Assembly (NCBI RefSeq): GCF_001610835.1
Contig: NZ_CP011270.1
Location: 2,870,001 to 2,934,000 of the forward strand
Length of the DNA: 64,000 bases
Reading direction: 5' to 3'
DNA from: Planctomyces sp. SH-PL14
GTDB lineage: Bacteria; Planctomycetota; Planctomycetia; Planctomycetales; Planctomycetaceae
The notes under the pieces: generated by a model
Databases searched by the model: none
What the model was told of the DNA's origin: nothing
Seen by the model: the letters and a program-made list of their open reading frames with translations, nothing else
Part shown: piece by piece, positions 36,928 through 45,868 of the stretch
Layout of the letters: each line of letters opens with the position of its first letter
How positions within the stretch are numbered: position 1 is the first letter of the stretch
Position numbers and translations under genes: made by a program

Positions 36928-38922
36928 TCACAGCTTCGGGGCGGCCGGTGCTGCATTCGCCGGACGATTGCGGGCAAAACGGGCCATGCTCTCTGTGAAC
37001 TCGGCTTCCGAAATCGTCCCGTTCCCGTCAGTGTCGATCTGAGTCAGCCGGTCCTTCATCGGCCCCTGCAACTCATCACCCGTCAACTGCCCGTCGCCGT
37101 TCGTGTCGAGCGCAGTGAACCGCTCCTTGGGCGACTTCCGCTCGCCAGGGCTTCCATTCGGTCCCGGCCCGCTTGAACCCCCTGGACCTGCCGGGGCTCC
37201 CGGTCCCCCGGGCGCGCCTCCCGGACCTGGCTTGGCCTGACCTTCGCCAGGGCCGCCCGCGGGAGTCGCCCCGGCCGGAATCTTGATCTCCGACGCCGTC
37301 TTTCCGAGCTCGCGGGCCACTTCCCCTTCAATCACGGCGATCTCGGGCGCAAACCGCGTGCGGGGATTCAACACCACCCGCTCTCCGGCCTGGACGCCAT
37401 CCTTGACCTCGACATGGCTCTGGTTGGAAGACCCGACCATGAGGTCCCGCCGGACCGGACCGTTCTCCGTCAGGACGAACGCGAAGGTCCGTCCGCCGAT
37501 GGCGACCACCGACTGCACCGGGATCTGCAGGACGTTGTCGCGGTTGTCGACCAGGATCTCCACCTGGGCGGTCAGCCCGGGGCGAAGGGTCTTGAGGATC
37601 TCGACGCCGTCGGTCAGCTTGATCTCGGTCTCGTACTCGCGGAGGTCCATCTGCGGCCAGCGGCCCGACATCGGGACGGAGGAGACCTCGGTCACGACGC
37701 CGTTGAAGAACGTGTCCGGGAAGGCCTCGATCCGGATCCGGGTCGGGAGGTCGCGGCGGACGGCGGCGATCTGCGACTCGTGGATCCGGCAGTCGACCTT
37801 CATGCGGGTGATGTCGGGCAGGTTGATGATTGCCTGCCGCTCGCGGACCTGGGCCCCCTCGGTGATCGTCTCCGGGTTGCTGCCGCCGCGGTTGCTGTTC
37901 TGGAGGTTCGCGTAAACCACTTCCCCGTCCTGCGGGGCCCGCATCGTGCAGACGTCGATCTGCCGCTTCCAGCGTTCGAGGGTGGACTTTTCGGCCTCCG
38001 CGGTCAGCGTCTTGGCCTTGATGTCTTCCTTCGCCTGGACGACCGCCGCGTCGCACTTGATCTGCGTCCGCTCCAGCTCCCGCTTGAACTCCTGGGCGTT
38101 CGCCTTGAGCTCTTCGATGCGGCGGTTGTAGTCGTACTCCTTGAGGACCTTGAGCTCCTCGACCGCCGTGGCGAGCTTCAGCTCCGCCTGCTTCACGCCG
38201 ATCCGTTCCGCCTCGAGGTCGTTCTGCGTCCGGGCTCCCTTGCGGACCTGGAGCTTGGTGAACTCGTAGGTCTCCTTGATCCGCAGCAGGTCTTCTTCGG
38301 CGATCGCCACATTGCCGGCGAGCTGATTGACCGACTTGGGATATTCGCCGTTCTCGAACTTGTCGAGGTCCAGGTCCGCCAGCCGGAGCTTCAGCTTGAC
38401 CGCCTCGATGTCGGTTTCGTTCTGGCGAAGCAGAATCTCCAGGCTCTTCTCGGCCGTGACCGCGGCGGCGGCCGCCTGCGAGGCCTTGATCTCCTGGAGG
38501 GTGTACTTCTCGCGCAGGGCCGAGGAGTCGAGTTCGCAGACGACGTCGCCGGTCTTGACCGCGGTCCCCTCGGCGACGATCGAGATGATCGTCGTCGAGC
38601 CTTCGACGAGGCTCGTCAGCGTGGCGTTGCCGGAGCTGTCGACGTGCCCGGCCACGTTGACCGAAATCAGGAACGGCTTCTTCTCGGCCACTTCCGTGAT
38701 GAGGTGGCTGTAGTCGTTCCGCTTCGACCCCGAGAGCCCCAGGTTCTCAGTCAGCGAGTTCCAGCGGCTGACGACGCTCGCGCTCCAGTCCGGCCGCGTC
38801 GTCACCGCGTAGGCCGTCGCCCCGGCGCCCGTCAAGCCAATCCCCAACAGAGACAGTGTCATCCAGCGCCGACGCCCCGACGGGGTCAAGGGTTGGTACG
38901 ACAAGTCCAGGTTCTGGCTCAT
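36928..38922 (-). CDS. HlyD/RND-type periplasmic adaptor with C-terminal EF hands
   Basis: About 664 residues. An N-terminal membrane anchor (about 21-40) precedes the biotinyl-lipoyl half (VDSSGNATL), a long coiled-coil hairpin (about 140-290), the second lipoyl half with MRAPQDGEVVYANL, and beta-barrel and membrane-proximal domains. A Gly/Pro linker (about 540-598) leads to two canonical EF-hand loops, DTNGDGQLTGDE (606-617) and DTDGNGTISEAE (630-641). It links an inner-membrane pump to the outer-membrane factor encoded upstream. No pump gene is in the operon. Its first 58 codons overlap the upstream gene in another frame; Met21 (38862) is an alternative start. Confidence 0.9.
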   Translation of the reverse strand: MSQNLDLSYQPLTPSGRRRWMTLSLLGIGLTGAGATAYAVTTRPDWSASVVSRWNSLTENLGLSGSKRNDYSHLITEVAEKKPFLISVNVAGHVDSSGNATLTSLVEGSTTIISIVAEGTAVKTGDVVCELDSSALREKYTLQEIKASQAAAAAVTAEKSLEILLRQNETDIEAVKLKLRLADLDLDKFENGEYPKSVNQLAGNVAIAEEDLLRIKETYEFTKLQVRKGARTQNDLEAERIGVKQAELKLATAVEELKVLKEYDYNRRIEELKANAQEFKRELERTQIKCDAAVVQAKEDIKAKTLTAEAEKSTLERWKRQIDVCTMRAPQDGEVVYANLQNSNRGGSNPETITEGAQVRERQAIINLPDITRMKVDCRIHESQIAAVRRDLPTRIRIEAFPDTFFNGVVTEVSSVPMSGRWPQMDLREYETEIKLTDGVEILKTLRPGLTAQVEILVDNRDNVLQIPVQSVVAIGGRTFAFVLTENGPVRRDLMVGSSNQSHVEVKDGVQAGERVVLNPRTRFAPEIAVIEGEVARELGKTASEIKIPAGATPAGGPGEGQAKPGPGGAPGGPGAPAGPGGSSGPGPNGSPGERKSPKERFTALDTNGDGQLTGDELQGPMKDRLTQIDTDGNGTISEAEFTESMARFARNRPANAAPAAPKL

Positions 38923-41569
38923 TATTGAAGATCCTCGGATCACGGTAGAACGGATCGTTCCACACCCCATCTTCGCCCAGATCCATGATACCCATGTCCC
39001 GGTAGATATTGAGCCGGTTCCGCTCGTAATCGACCCAGTTCTGGATCAGGGAATTCTGACCGTTCAAAATCGCGTTCAACGCACCGAGCAGGTTGTTCCC
39101 CTGCAGACCGGTTCCGCGGGTGCTCGTCTGGCCGGGGGCCTTGGGACGGAGCGCCTCATCGACTGCCAGATCGTACTGAGTCGCCCCCAGGCGGATCGCT
39201 TGCTTCGACGTCTCCAGATTCTCGCGGAGAACCTGCATCTGACGCCAGTCTCGGCGGATCTGTTGCTTCACCGTGTCTTCAGCCAGCATGTAATTTCGCT
39301 TGGCCCGCTCATAGGCAATGAGGGCCGCGCGGTACGTGTTCCGTTCCGAAATCTGGTCGAGCGGGGCGGTGAATCGCATCCCGAAGCGGTAGCTGCTCCG
39401 GTCCCGCCGGAAGTCGAACGGCCGGTTCCCGCCGGAAGTCCCGATGTCCCCTTCGACCACGATGTCCGCCTGGGACCGCAGGCGGTTGGCGACCACCTCG
39501 ACGAAGCGGCGGGCGTCCATCACGAGCGCCCGGGAGTTCATCAGGTCGAGCCGGTTCTCGACCCCGGCCGCGACGCTGTCTTCCAGACTCACCGCATAGG
39601 GGCGGACCCGGATCATCTCGGCCCGGACGCCGACGAGCGTTCCCGCCAGGTTCCGGGTGTCGCGCAGCAGCTTTTCGTGACGATCCAGGATCTCCAGCCG
39701 CATCGCATCGCGGGCCTCCTTGGAGAGATCGGGATCCTCGAGCTCCTTCCGCCACAGGACAATCTCGTCCTGCCGCTGCTGGAGCTGGGCGGAGGTCAGG
39801 TCGAAGATCCGCTGGTCGCGGTCGAAGTCGTTCGTCAGCCGGTCGCGGTTCTCCTCCGCCAGCAGCGATTCCAGGATGGCGGGAACCTCGCCGCGGAGCC
39901 GCTCAATATCCTGCCGGACGATCTGGATTCCCTCGGCCGACACCATCCGCACGACTCGCTCGTACTCGTCGATCACCTTCTTGAGCTGTTCGACGGTCGG
40001 AACGTGTTCCTGTCCCGGCGGGAGAGCCTGCCCGTCCGGCGGGACTTCTAGCTGCGCCCAGCTCTGGGGGACGAAGTCCGTGACGATCAGCTCCAACTCG
40101 CGAAGCCGCTGCTCGATGAGTTCGAACTGGGAGAGGGATGTCTGGTCGATCGAGAAATCGATGTCCGGCGGCAGGCCGAGCTGCACCTTGTAGTTGTCGA
40201 GGGCGTCCTGGTACTGCCGCTGCAGGTTGCGGAGTCGCTGCAGCGAGCCGGTGTAGCTCGACTTGAGCTGCACGACGTCGAGGGTCGAGGCCTCGGCCCG
40301 CAGCGGGACGATGATCGTCAGGATCGCGTCCTGGTAGGCGGGATCCTTCGAGATCGCCTTCAGCTGGATCTCGTCCTCTTCGGACATCGGCCCCAGCCAG
40401 GTCAGCAGTTTGCGGTCGGGGTCATAGGAGAGCCGTCCCTTGAAGTTCTCCGGAATCGCGAAGTCGGCGGGGAGGGTCTCCAGGTCGATCCGCGACGCGA
40501 TGTTGGCGGGGCGGTCGCCCGTCGAGGCTTCGAGCAGGTCGACCTGACGGCGGATCCGGTCGAGGTTCCCCTCTTCGTTGAGGATGCTCTGCGCGAGCTG
40601 CAGCAGTCCCAGGTAACCGCCGCCGCCGCCGGGTCCGCCGACGACATCGGTGAACAGGATCTGCCGGTAGCGGGCGAGGTCGCGGGTCTCATACAGGAGG
40701 TCGCGTTCCGACTGCGTCAGGTTCTCGAGGACGACCTTGCGGCCGGCATTGATCAGCAGCGGCTGCACGAGTGAATACGAGAGCACCGAGGCCGAATTCG
40801 TCTGGTTTCCGCCCGAGAAGAGCCAGACGGTGTTGTTGGCCAGTTCCACCGCGAGCTGTCCGCCGGCGGGGAGGAGCTGGCTGACGCCGAAACGGCTGTC
40901 GGCCGTGGCTCTCCCGATCCGTCCGGGACGGGCGTCCGACACGATGTCGGCCCCCGGTTCGCGGCCGCCGATCCCGAGGTAGCGGACGCCGAACTGGAAC
41001 CGTTCGAAGGTCACGTTGAGGGCGGCGAGGTACAGGTCCTCGATGTTGAACTGGTAGTCCCGGCTGTGGATCTGGGCCAGGTTGACGGCGTCCTGGACCT
41101 TGACCTGCTCGATCTTGGGGGGACCGGCGAGGTAGCGGCCGTTCTGCGGGTCGATCATCTCCGGGCTGATGCCGTAGCGGAGCAGCCACTGCGGGTTCTC
41201 GACGCGGAGCGTGTCGCCGAACTTGTGCCAGCCCTTGTATCCCTGCCAGCCGTCGACCCAGTGCATGTACTGGTGGGCGGCGGGATCGTCTGGCGGCAGC
41301 GGGGCGCAGTCTGGGTCGTGCGGGTCGAAGAACCGGCTTTCGGGATCGGGGGTGACGTTCAGCCGGGGGAGCGACCAGCGGGGATCGGTGAACCGCTCCA
41401 TCTCCGCCTGGTAGACGTCCATGTCCGCCTGCTTCCGCCAGAACGGGCGCGAGCAGCCGGTATGGGCCAGACCGAGCAGCGCGGCGCAGCAGACCGCGGC
41501 CAGCCGGCGGCGGGTGCGTCGGCGGGAGGGCTTCGTTCCTCGGGCGGGCGTGAGGACGGAAGAGAACAT
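38747..41569 (-). CDS. TolC-like outer-membrane efflux lipoprotein
   Basis: About 940 residues, roughly twice the usual TolC size. Lipobox LAHTGC (Cys39) predicts a lipid anchor. Long heptad-rich helices (for example ERDLLYETRDLARYRQILF and the region 480-650) and repeated outer-membrane-factor-type segments fit the OEP family; a large extra domain occupies the middle. It starts at ATG 41569, sharing one base with the marR stop (TGATG), so the two are coupled. The last 58 codons run out of frame through the start of the adaptor gene and look unlike the rest of the protein, perhaps a lost stop. Confidence 0.85.
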   Translation of the reverse strand: MFSSVLTPARGTKPSRRRTRRRLAAVCCAALLGLAHTGCSRPFWRKQADMDVYQAEMERFTDPRWSLPRLNVTPDPESRFFDPHDPDCAPLPPDDPAAHQYMHWVDGWQGYKGWHKFGDTLRVENPQWLLRYGISPEMIDPQNGRYLAGPPKIEQVKVQDAVNLAQIHSRDYQFNIEDLYLAALNVTFERFQFGVRYLGIGGREPGADIVSDARPGRIGRATADSRFGVSQLLPAGGQLAVELANNTVWLFSGGNQTNSASVLSYSLVQPLLINAGRKVVLENLTQSERDLLYETRDLARYRQILFTDVVGGPGGGGGYLGLLQLAQSILNEEGNLDRIRRQVDLLEASTGDRPANIASRIDLETLPADFAIPENFKGRLSYDPDRKLLTWLGPMSEEDEIQLKAISKDPAYQDAILTIIVPLRAEASTLDVVQLKSSYTGSLQRLRNLQRQYQDALDNYKVQLGLPPDIDFSIDQTSLSQFELIEQRLRELELIVTDFVPQSWAQLEVPPDGQALPPGQEHVPTVEQLKKVIDEYERVVRMVSAEGIQIVRQDIERLRGEVPAILESLLAEENRDRLTNDFDRDQRIFDLTSAQLQQRQDEIVLWRKELEDPDLSKEARDAMRLEILDRHEKLLRDTRNLAGTLVGVRAEMIRVRPYAVSLEDSVAAGVENRLDLMNSRALVMDARRFVEVVANRLRSQADIVVEGDIGTSGGNRPFDFRRDRSSYRFGMRFTAPLDQISERNTYRAALIAYERAKRNYMLAEDTVKQQIRRDWRQMQVLRENLETSKQAIRLGATQYDLAVDEALRPKAPGQTSTRGTGLQGNNLLGALNAILNGQNSLIQNWVDYERNRLNIYRDMGIMDLGEDGVWNDPFYRDPRIFNNEPEPGLVVPTLDPVGASALDDTVSVGDWLDGRRGDGLRGDDAAGLERERRQPLELAD

Positions 41570-42054
41570 CAGGCGGCGCGCTCCACCACGCGTGACGGTT
41601 CGAGGCTTTCGTCGGTGAGGGCCGAGACCAGCGTCGAGACGAGGCCGGCCAGCGACTCCGAGACCCGCAGCGATTCTTCCGGCGTCCACTCGGCAAAGGT
41701 CTGGCGGAGGCGGACATCGCGGCGGTCGCGGGCAATCTGGAGGAGGGCCTGGCCGTGACCGCTCATCGCCAGGACGCTGCGGCGGCGGTCGGTGGCGGAC
41801 CGCTGGCGGACCAGGAGGCCGTCCGCCTGCATCCGTTCAATGAGGGTGCAGACGGTCGACTCGGAGAGGCCGAGGGCCCGGGCGACGTCGGTTTGGGAGC
41901 TGCACGAGAGGGAGTCTTCGAGGAGTTCGAGAACGTCGACGCGGGTCGAGCTGATTCCCGTGGGGCCGTAGCACTGGGAGAGGAGTTCTTCGAGCAGGCG
42001 GTTCGCCTGCCGGAGCCGGAGGACGATCTCCGCGCCGTGGGACATGTCGGGCAT
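41569..42054 (-). CDS. MarR-family transcriptional regulator
   Basis: About 161 residues with a winged helix (residues about 45-105: QTDVARALGLSESTVCTLIE recognition region and the wing RQRSATDRRRSVLAMS). MarR proteins usually repress a neighbouring efflux operon and lose DNA affinity on ligand or oxidant binding. It is the first gene of the marR / outer-membrane factor / adaptor operon. ATG 42054 is preferred because an AAAGGA-type site precedes it; an upstream ATG at 42114 is possible. A candidate operator lies 123 bp upstream. Confidence 0.9.
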   Translation of the reverse strand: MPDMSHGAEIVLRLRQANRLLEELLSQCYGPTGISSTRVDVLELLEDSLSCSSQTDVARALGLSESTVCTLIERMQADGLLVRQRSATDRRRSVLAMSGHGQALLQIARDRRDVRLRQTFAEWTPEESLRVSESLAGLVSTLVSALTDESLEPSRVVERAA

Positions 42055-42176
42055 CTGGGGAATCCTTTCCACGGTCCGGCGGCAACTCGACCGGCAGCCA
42101 TGGCCGATCAACACATTTGGCAGATCCTTCGCTTTCCAATGATTCGGTTTGGAATGGTTCGAAACTGAAGGAGTTC

Positions 42177-42194
42177 AAAGGTTGCGCAAACTTT
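42177..42194. promoter_or_regulatory. Candidate MarR operator
   Basis: AAAGGTTGCGCAAACTTT, an 18-bp inverted repeat with 16 of 18 symmetric positions around TGCGCA, located upstream of marR. Its size and symmetry suit a MarR dimer. A second pair, TTCCAA and TTGGAA separated by 9 nt, is at 42134-42154. The assignment rests on position and symmetry only. Confidence 0.4.
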
Positions 42195-42323
42195 TATGGG
42201 AGATCGGCGGGGAATCGGGACCGATTTCGTGGTCGCTGTGATTCCCCTTCAAGAACCGTTTCGCGTCCCCAGGCGAACGCGGACGGCGTTCCACGCCCCG
42301 GGCTCGTTTGGGGAACACACACC

Positions 42324-42375
42324 AGCCCGAAGCGCCGGCGAGGGACGAAGCGGAAATTCGCTCGCGCTTCGGGCT
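42324..42375. repeat. Family D palindromic repeat
   Basis: AGCCCGAAGCGC at the left and GCGCTTCGGGCT at the right, 28 nt apart, forming a 12-bp stem. This type of string is one I recall as common in planctomycete genomes. It is the first of three different repeats packed in 42300-42560. Confidence 0.75.
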
Positions 42376-42384
42376 AGGGTAGGC

Positions 42385-42414
42385 AGGCGAGCGGGGGGCG
42401 TCAGCCCCCTGATT
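42385..42414. repeat. Family C single arm
   Basis: GGCGAGCGGGGGGCGTCAGC followed by CCCCTGATT: one arm of the element at 20701-20784, here with G changes in the middle. No second arm is seen nearby. Confidence 0.7.
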
Positions 42415-42488
42415 CCGCGTTCAAACAGCCCGGTTTCCTGAAGGATGCAGCAGAGCAATCCGGAAACGCGAGGTTGTCGGAAACAGGC

Positions 42489-42550
42489 TCACGCGGAGAT
42501 GCGGAGAACGCGGCGAGAAAACGGGGGATGCCTGTCTCTTCTCCGCGTGA
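42489..42550. repeat. Family H inverted repeat
   Basis: TCACGCGGAGA (42489-42499) and TCTCCGCGTGA (42540-42550) are perfect reverse complements. The left arm continues with a partial duplicate, TGCGGAGAACGCGG. It lies upstream of the 3' end of sixA. Confidence 0.75.
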
Positions 42551-42618
42551 ACCCCCTCTTCTCTCTCGCACGACGGCGAAGAGGGGTGGGCACGTCCGGC
42601 CGCTCGGTTTCCGACAGC

Positions 42619-43134
42619 TCAGTCCAGGCCGAAATCCTGGGCGATGTCCCGGACCCGGGTCACCTTGGCCTGACCCTGCAGGGGCGCCTGCCTCTCGTCC
42701 CACTCTTCCCAGTGGGGAAGATCGAGGTCGAGCTGGGCGATCGAAGCGGTCTTCATCTCCTGAAGCCGTCCGGTTGCCTCGTGCAGCAGTTCCTCGAGGC
42801 CCGGGTTGTGACCGATGCAGAGGACGCGGTGTGCGGTTCCGGGGAGGGAGCGGAGGACTTTCCGCCACGTCGGGACTGTTGCCAGGTAGAGTTCCGGGGT
42901 GATGACGACCTTGTCCCGGAAACCGCACGCTGGAGCGAGGAGGTCCGCTGTTTCGCGGGTTCGCCGGGCGTCCGAGCAGACGATCAGGTCGGGAACGAGT
43001 TTCTGTGCGCGGAGCCATTCGCCCATGAGGGGGGCGGAGAGCTGGCCTCGGTCGTTGAGGGGCCGCTCGTGGTCGGACATGGCGGGATTGTCCCAGCTCG
43101 ACTTGGCGTGCCGCATCAGCAGGAGTGTGCGCAT
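42619..43134 (-). CDS. sixA: SixA-type phosphohistidine phosphatase
   Basis: 171 residues of the histidine phosphatase (phosphoglycerate mutase-like) superfamily. The catalytic RHAKSSW is at the N-terminus (H9), SDARRTRETAD carries the conserved Arg, and CIGHNPGLEE holds the second catalytic His. SixA removes phosphate from histidine in phosphorelay or phosphotransferase proteins. Full length and all core residues are present. It diverges from obg with repeat copy 9 between. Confidence 0.9.
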   Translation of the reverse strand: MRTLLLMRHAKSSWDNPAMSDHERPLNDRGQLSAPLMGEWLRAQKLVPDLIVCSDARRTRETADLLAPACGFRDKVVITPELYLATVPTWRKVLRSLPGTAHRVLCIGHNPGLEELLHEATGRLQEMKTASIAQLDLDLPHWEEWDERQAPLQGQAKVTRVRDIAQDFGLD

Positions 43135-43206
43135 GTGGATTCTCCTTGGCGGGTGCCGTTCTATCAGACCGGGGGAGGGGAATGTAGTGGGAACCGCCGT
43201 TCGAAG

Positions 43207-43520
43207 CGTGTCTTGCCGGCACGGCTATGCCACCTCAAACCCAACGTGCGACGGCAGCCTGGGGTCAAGGGGGCCACGCCCCCTTGCCGCCGGAGGCACT
43301 CCTGTGAGGAACCGTGGTACGCAACGGACGTCCCCTTTGTGGTACCGGCGGTGAGAACTCCCCGCTCGCTTTGGACGCCCCGTGGGTTGGTGTGGGGGCA
43401 TACGACACCTTGTTCGCGTTCGGACACCCCCCCTTTCAGGCATCTCTCGACGGCCAGGCCTCCGGCGGGCAAGAGGGCGTTGCCCCCTTGCATCCCCCAC
43501 CAGGGTGCCCCTGGACCCGG
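43207..43520 (-). repeat. Family A repeat, copy 9 (full length)
   Basis: Inverted. The arm hairpin is AAGGGGGCCACGCCCCCTT. The central hairpin has decayed on one side (TGTTCGCGTTCGGACA). It lies between divergent sixA and obg. Confidence 0.88.
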
Positions 43521-43648
43521 CTGGTTTGAGACGCACCCGACTCCCGCGCTTTCCTCGACCGCAACCGGTATGATTTCGCGTTGCTCCGTGCGCCCCTCCC
43601 CACGGACCAACCCACTTTCACCCCCGTTTCCCACCAGACTGACCGAGA

Positions 43649-44773
43649 ATGTTCGTCGATCGCGTTGAAATTCGTTGCAAAGCCGGAGACGGAGGGGACG
43701 GCTGCTCCAGCTTTCGCCGCGAAGCCCACGTCCCCCGCGGCGGACCCGACGGCGGCGACGGCGGCCGCGGCGGCAGCATCATCGTCCGCGCCGACACCAA
43801 CCAGGGAAACCTCGCCGGCCACGTCGGTCACCGCCAGTGGAACGCCCAGGACGGCCAGAACGGCATGGGCTCCCTCTGCACCGGCCGCTCCGGCGAAGAC
43901 GAAGTCATCCTCGTCCCGACCGGCACGCTCGTGAAGGACGCGGACCACGACTTTGTCCTCAAGGACCTCAAACACCACGGCGAGGAATTCATCGTCGCCC
44001 GCGGCGGCAAGGGAGGCCGGGGAAACAAGTACTTCGCCAACGCCATCAACCGGACCCCCAAAGAGTTCGAAGAGGGCGAAGAAGGCGAACTGCGGAACGT
44101 CATCCTTGAACTCAAACTGATCGCCGACGTCGGCGTCATCGGCAAACCGAACGCCGGCAAGTCGACCCTCCTCAGCCGCCTCTCCCGCGCGACTCCCGAG
44201 ATCGCCAACTACCCGTTCACGACCAAGTACCCGAACCTCGGCGTCGTCAGCGTCGGCTCCGACCACCAGTTCGTGATGGCCGATATCCCCGGACTCATCG
44301 AAGGGGCCCACGCCGGCGTCGGCCTCGGCCATGAGTTCCTGAAGCACGTCCAGCGGACCAAGGTCCTCGTCCACCTCGTCGAGCCCGATCCGGACGACCA
44401 GACGAACCCGGTCGACAACTACCACCAGATCCGCAAGGAAATCGGCCTCTACGACCCGGCCCTGCTCGAGCGGCCGGAGTTCATCGCCATCTCGAAGAGC
44501 GAGCTCGCGGACGCCGAGGCGGCCGCGGAACTCCTGGAAGAGGCCCTCGGCGCCCCGGTCCGGCGGATCTCCGCAGCGACGGGCCATGGACTCCCGGAGC
44601 TGATCCGCGACGTCAACAACCTCCTGATGCGGATCGCCGAAGAGGAAGCCGCCACCGAAGCGGAAGCGGCCCGGGCGGCCGCGGCCGCCGAAAAGGCTCC
44701 GGCCCCGCCGGAGGCGGTCGAGAGTGAGCCGATGGATCTCGACAATCCCGCTCCCGCGGAATCGACCCCATGA
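43649..44773 (+). CDS. obg: Obg/CgtA GTPase
   Basis: An essential GTPase of large-subunit ribosome assembly and stress control. The Gly-rich Obg fold covers residues 1-158 (RGGPDGGDGGRGG and RGGKGGRGN). The G domain has GKPNAGKS (G1) near 165, TTKYPNLG (switch I), DIPGLIEGA (G3), an SKSE sequence in place of NKxD-type G4, and SAATGHG (G5). The tail after about 330 is Ala/Glu-rich. G4 reads ISKSEL where NKID is usual, as noted for some Obg proteins. Its stop overlaps the next gene by 4 nt. Confidence 0.95.
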   Translation: MFVDRVEIRCKAGDGGDGCSSFRREAHVPRGGPDGGDGGRGGSIIVRADTNQGNLAGHVGHRQWNAQDGQNGMGSLCTGRSGEDEVILVPTGTLVKDADHDFVLKDLKHHGEEFIVARGGKGGRGNKYFANAINRTPKEFEEGEEGELRNVILELKLIADVGVIGKPNAGKSTLLSRLSRATPEIANYPFTTKYPNLGVVSVGSDHQFVMADIPGLIEGAHAGVGLGHEFLKHVQRTKVLVHLVEPDPDDQTNPVDNYHQIRKEIGLYDPALLERPEFIAISKSELADAEAAAELLEEALGAPVRRISAATGHGLPELIRDVNNLLMRIAEEEAATEAEAARAAAAAEKAPAPPEAVESEPMDLDNPAPAESTP

Positions 44774-45525
44774 ATCTGGCGGAAATGACCTGGAAGGCGG
44801 TGGCCAACCTCGACCGCGACACGCCGGTCGTGATCCCGGTCGCGGCCCTGGAACAGCACGGGCACCATCTCCCGGTCTTCACCGACAGCATGCTGCTCGG
44901 CGAAGTCGTCCGCCGCGTCGAACCGGAGCTGGCGGAACAGGTCCTCTTCGCCCCCCTGCAGTGGCTCGGGAACTCCGACCACCACCTCGACTTTCCGGGG
45001 ACCATGACCGCCGCCCCGCGGACCTATATCGATCTCCTGGGGCGGATGGCGGAGAATTTCCTCCATCACGGCTTCCGCCGGATCGTGTTCCTCAACGGCC
45101 ACGGGGGAAACGAGGTCCCCGGCCGCCAGGCGATCTTCGAGCTGCGGCAGGCCCATCGGAAACGGGCCGATCTGTTGCTCCTGTTCTCGACCTACTGGGA
45201 CTTCGGCGATCCGACGCGGGGGGCCATCCCGCTCGTCCAGCGGCAGATGGGGCACGCCTGCGAGTGGGAAACATCGATGATCCTCCGGATCGCCCCCGAC
45301 CTCGTCGGGCCGATCGAGGACCTCGACGACGTCTCCTTCGAGTTCGGCTTCGGCAAGGCCTACCGCGGCTGGGTCACGCAGGACCGGACCGAGACCGGCC
45401 ACATCGGAGCCCCCCGGTCAGCCACCCCCGAGAAGGGGGAACAACTCTTCCAGACGTACGCCGTCGGAGTCACGCGGTTCCTCCGTGAGGTGGCCGAGTG
45501 GGACGGGCAGGGTTGGAAGACGTAG
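44770..45525 (+). CDS. Creatininase-family amidohydrolase
   Basis: 251 residues with the metal-binding pattern of creatininase/MftE-like proteins: E28-x-H30 and D39 in ALEQHGHHLPVFTD, NGHGGNE near 109-115, and a later acidic ligand in CEWETSM. Members cleave cyclic amides or mature peptide cofactors; the substrate here is unknown. It begins within the last codons of obg (ATGA), so it is translated with it. Spacing and length are normal for the family. Confidence 0.88.
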   Translation: MNLAEMTWKAVANLDRDTPVVIPVAALEQHGHHLPVFTDSMLLGEVVRRVEPELAEQVLFAPLQWLGNSDHHLDFPGTMTAAPRTYIDLLGRMAENFLHHGFRRIVFLNGHGGNEVPGRQAIFELRQAHRKRADLLLLFSTYWDFGDPTRGAIPLVQRQMGHACEWETSMILRIAPDLVGPIEDLDDVSFEFGFGKAYRGWVTQDRTETGHIGAPRSATPEKGEQLFQTYAVGVTRFLREVAEWDGQGWKT

Positions 45526-45580
45526 GTGGTTGAGAGCCAGAAGGCTTTCTGAACGCTGAAGGCGTTGCACAACCTTATAG

Positions 45581-45599
45581 CCTGGGGCAACGCCCCAGG
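45581..45599. repeat. Short hairpin CCTGGGGC-AAC-GCCCCAGG
   Basis: A perfect 8-bp stem with AAC loop, 56 bp after the creatininase stop. Its core GGGGCAACGCCCC is the same as the inner hairpin of family A, and a sister CCTGGGGCGCTGCCCCGGG is at 45697-45715. There is no T-run. Confidence 0.65.
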
Positions 45600-45622
45600 A
45601 ACCATGACGGCGCTCGACCTCA

Positions 45623-45672
45623 AGCCCTGAAGGGGCGTTACAACCTGGACGTTGTGTCGCCCCTTCAGGGCT
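45623..45672. repeat. Family G palindromic repeat
   Basis: AGCCCTGAAGGGGCG (45623-45637) and its exact reverse complement (45658-45672) flank an inner ACAAC / GTTGT pair, giving a 15+5 bp hairpin of 50 nt. The unit is one I recall as widespread in repeat-rich bacteria. Confidence 0.8.
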
Positions 45673-45868
45673 CATCGATCACCGCTGCCCGCAAACCTGG
45701 GGCGCTGCCCCGGGCTGGATTGTTTCACGCCGTTGGCGTGGCCGGCTCTGAACATCCCGTCTCTCCGGGGCTCTTGCGTTGGTCCCGCCCGCCGCTGCGG
45801 GTCAGAAGGAACCCGCATGCTCTGCCAAACAAGACCTGCATCTCACCGTCGCGATCTCCCATCCCGCG

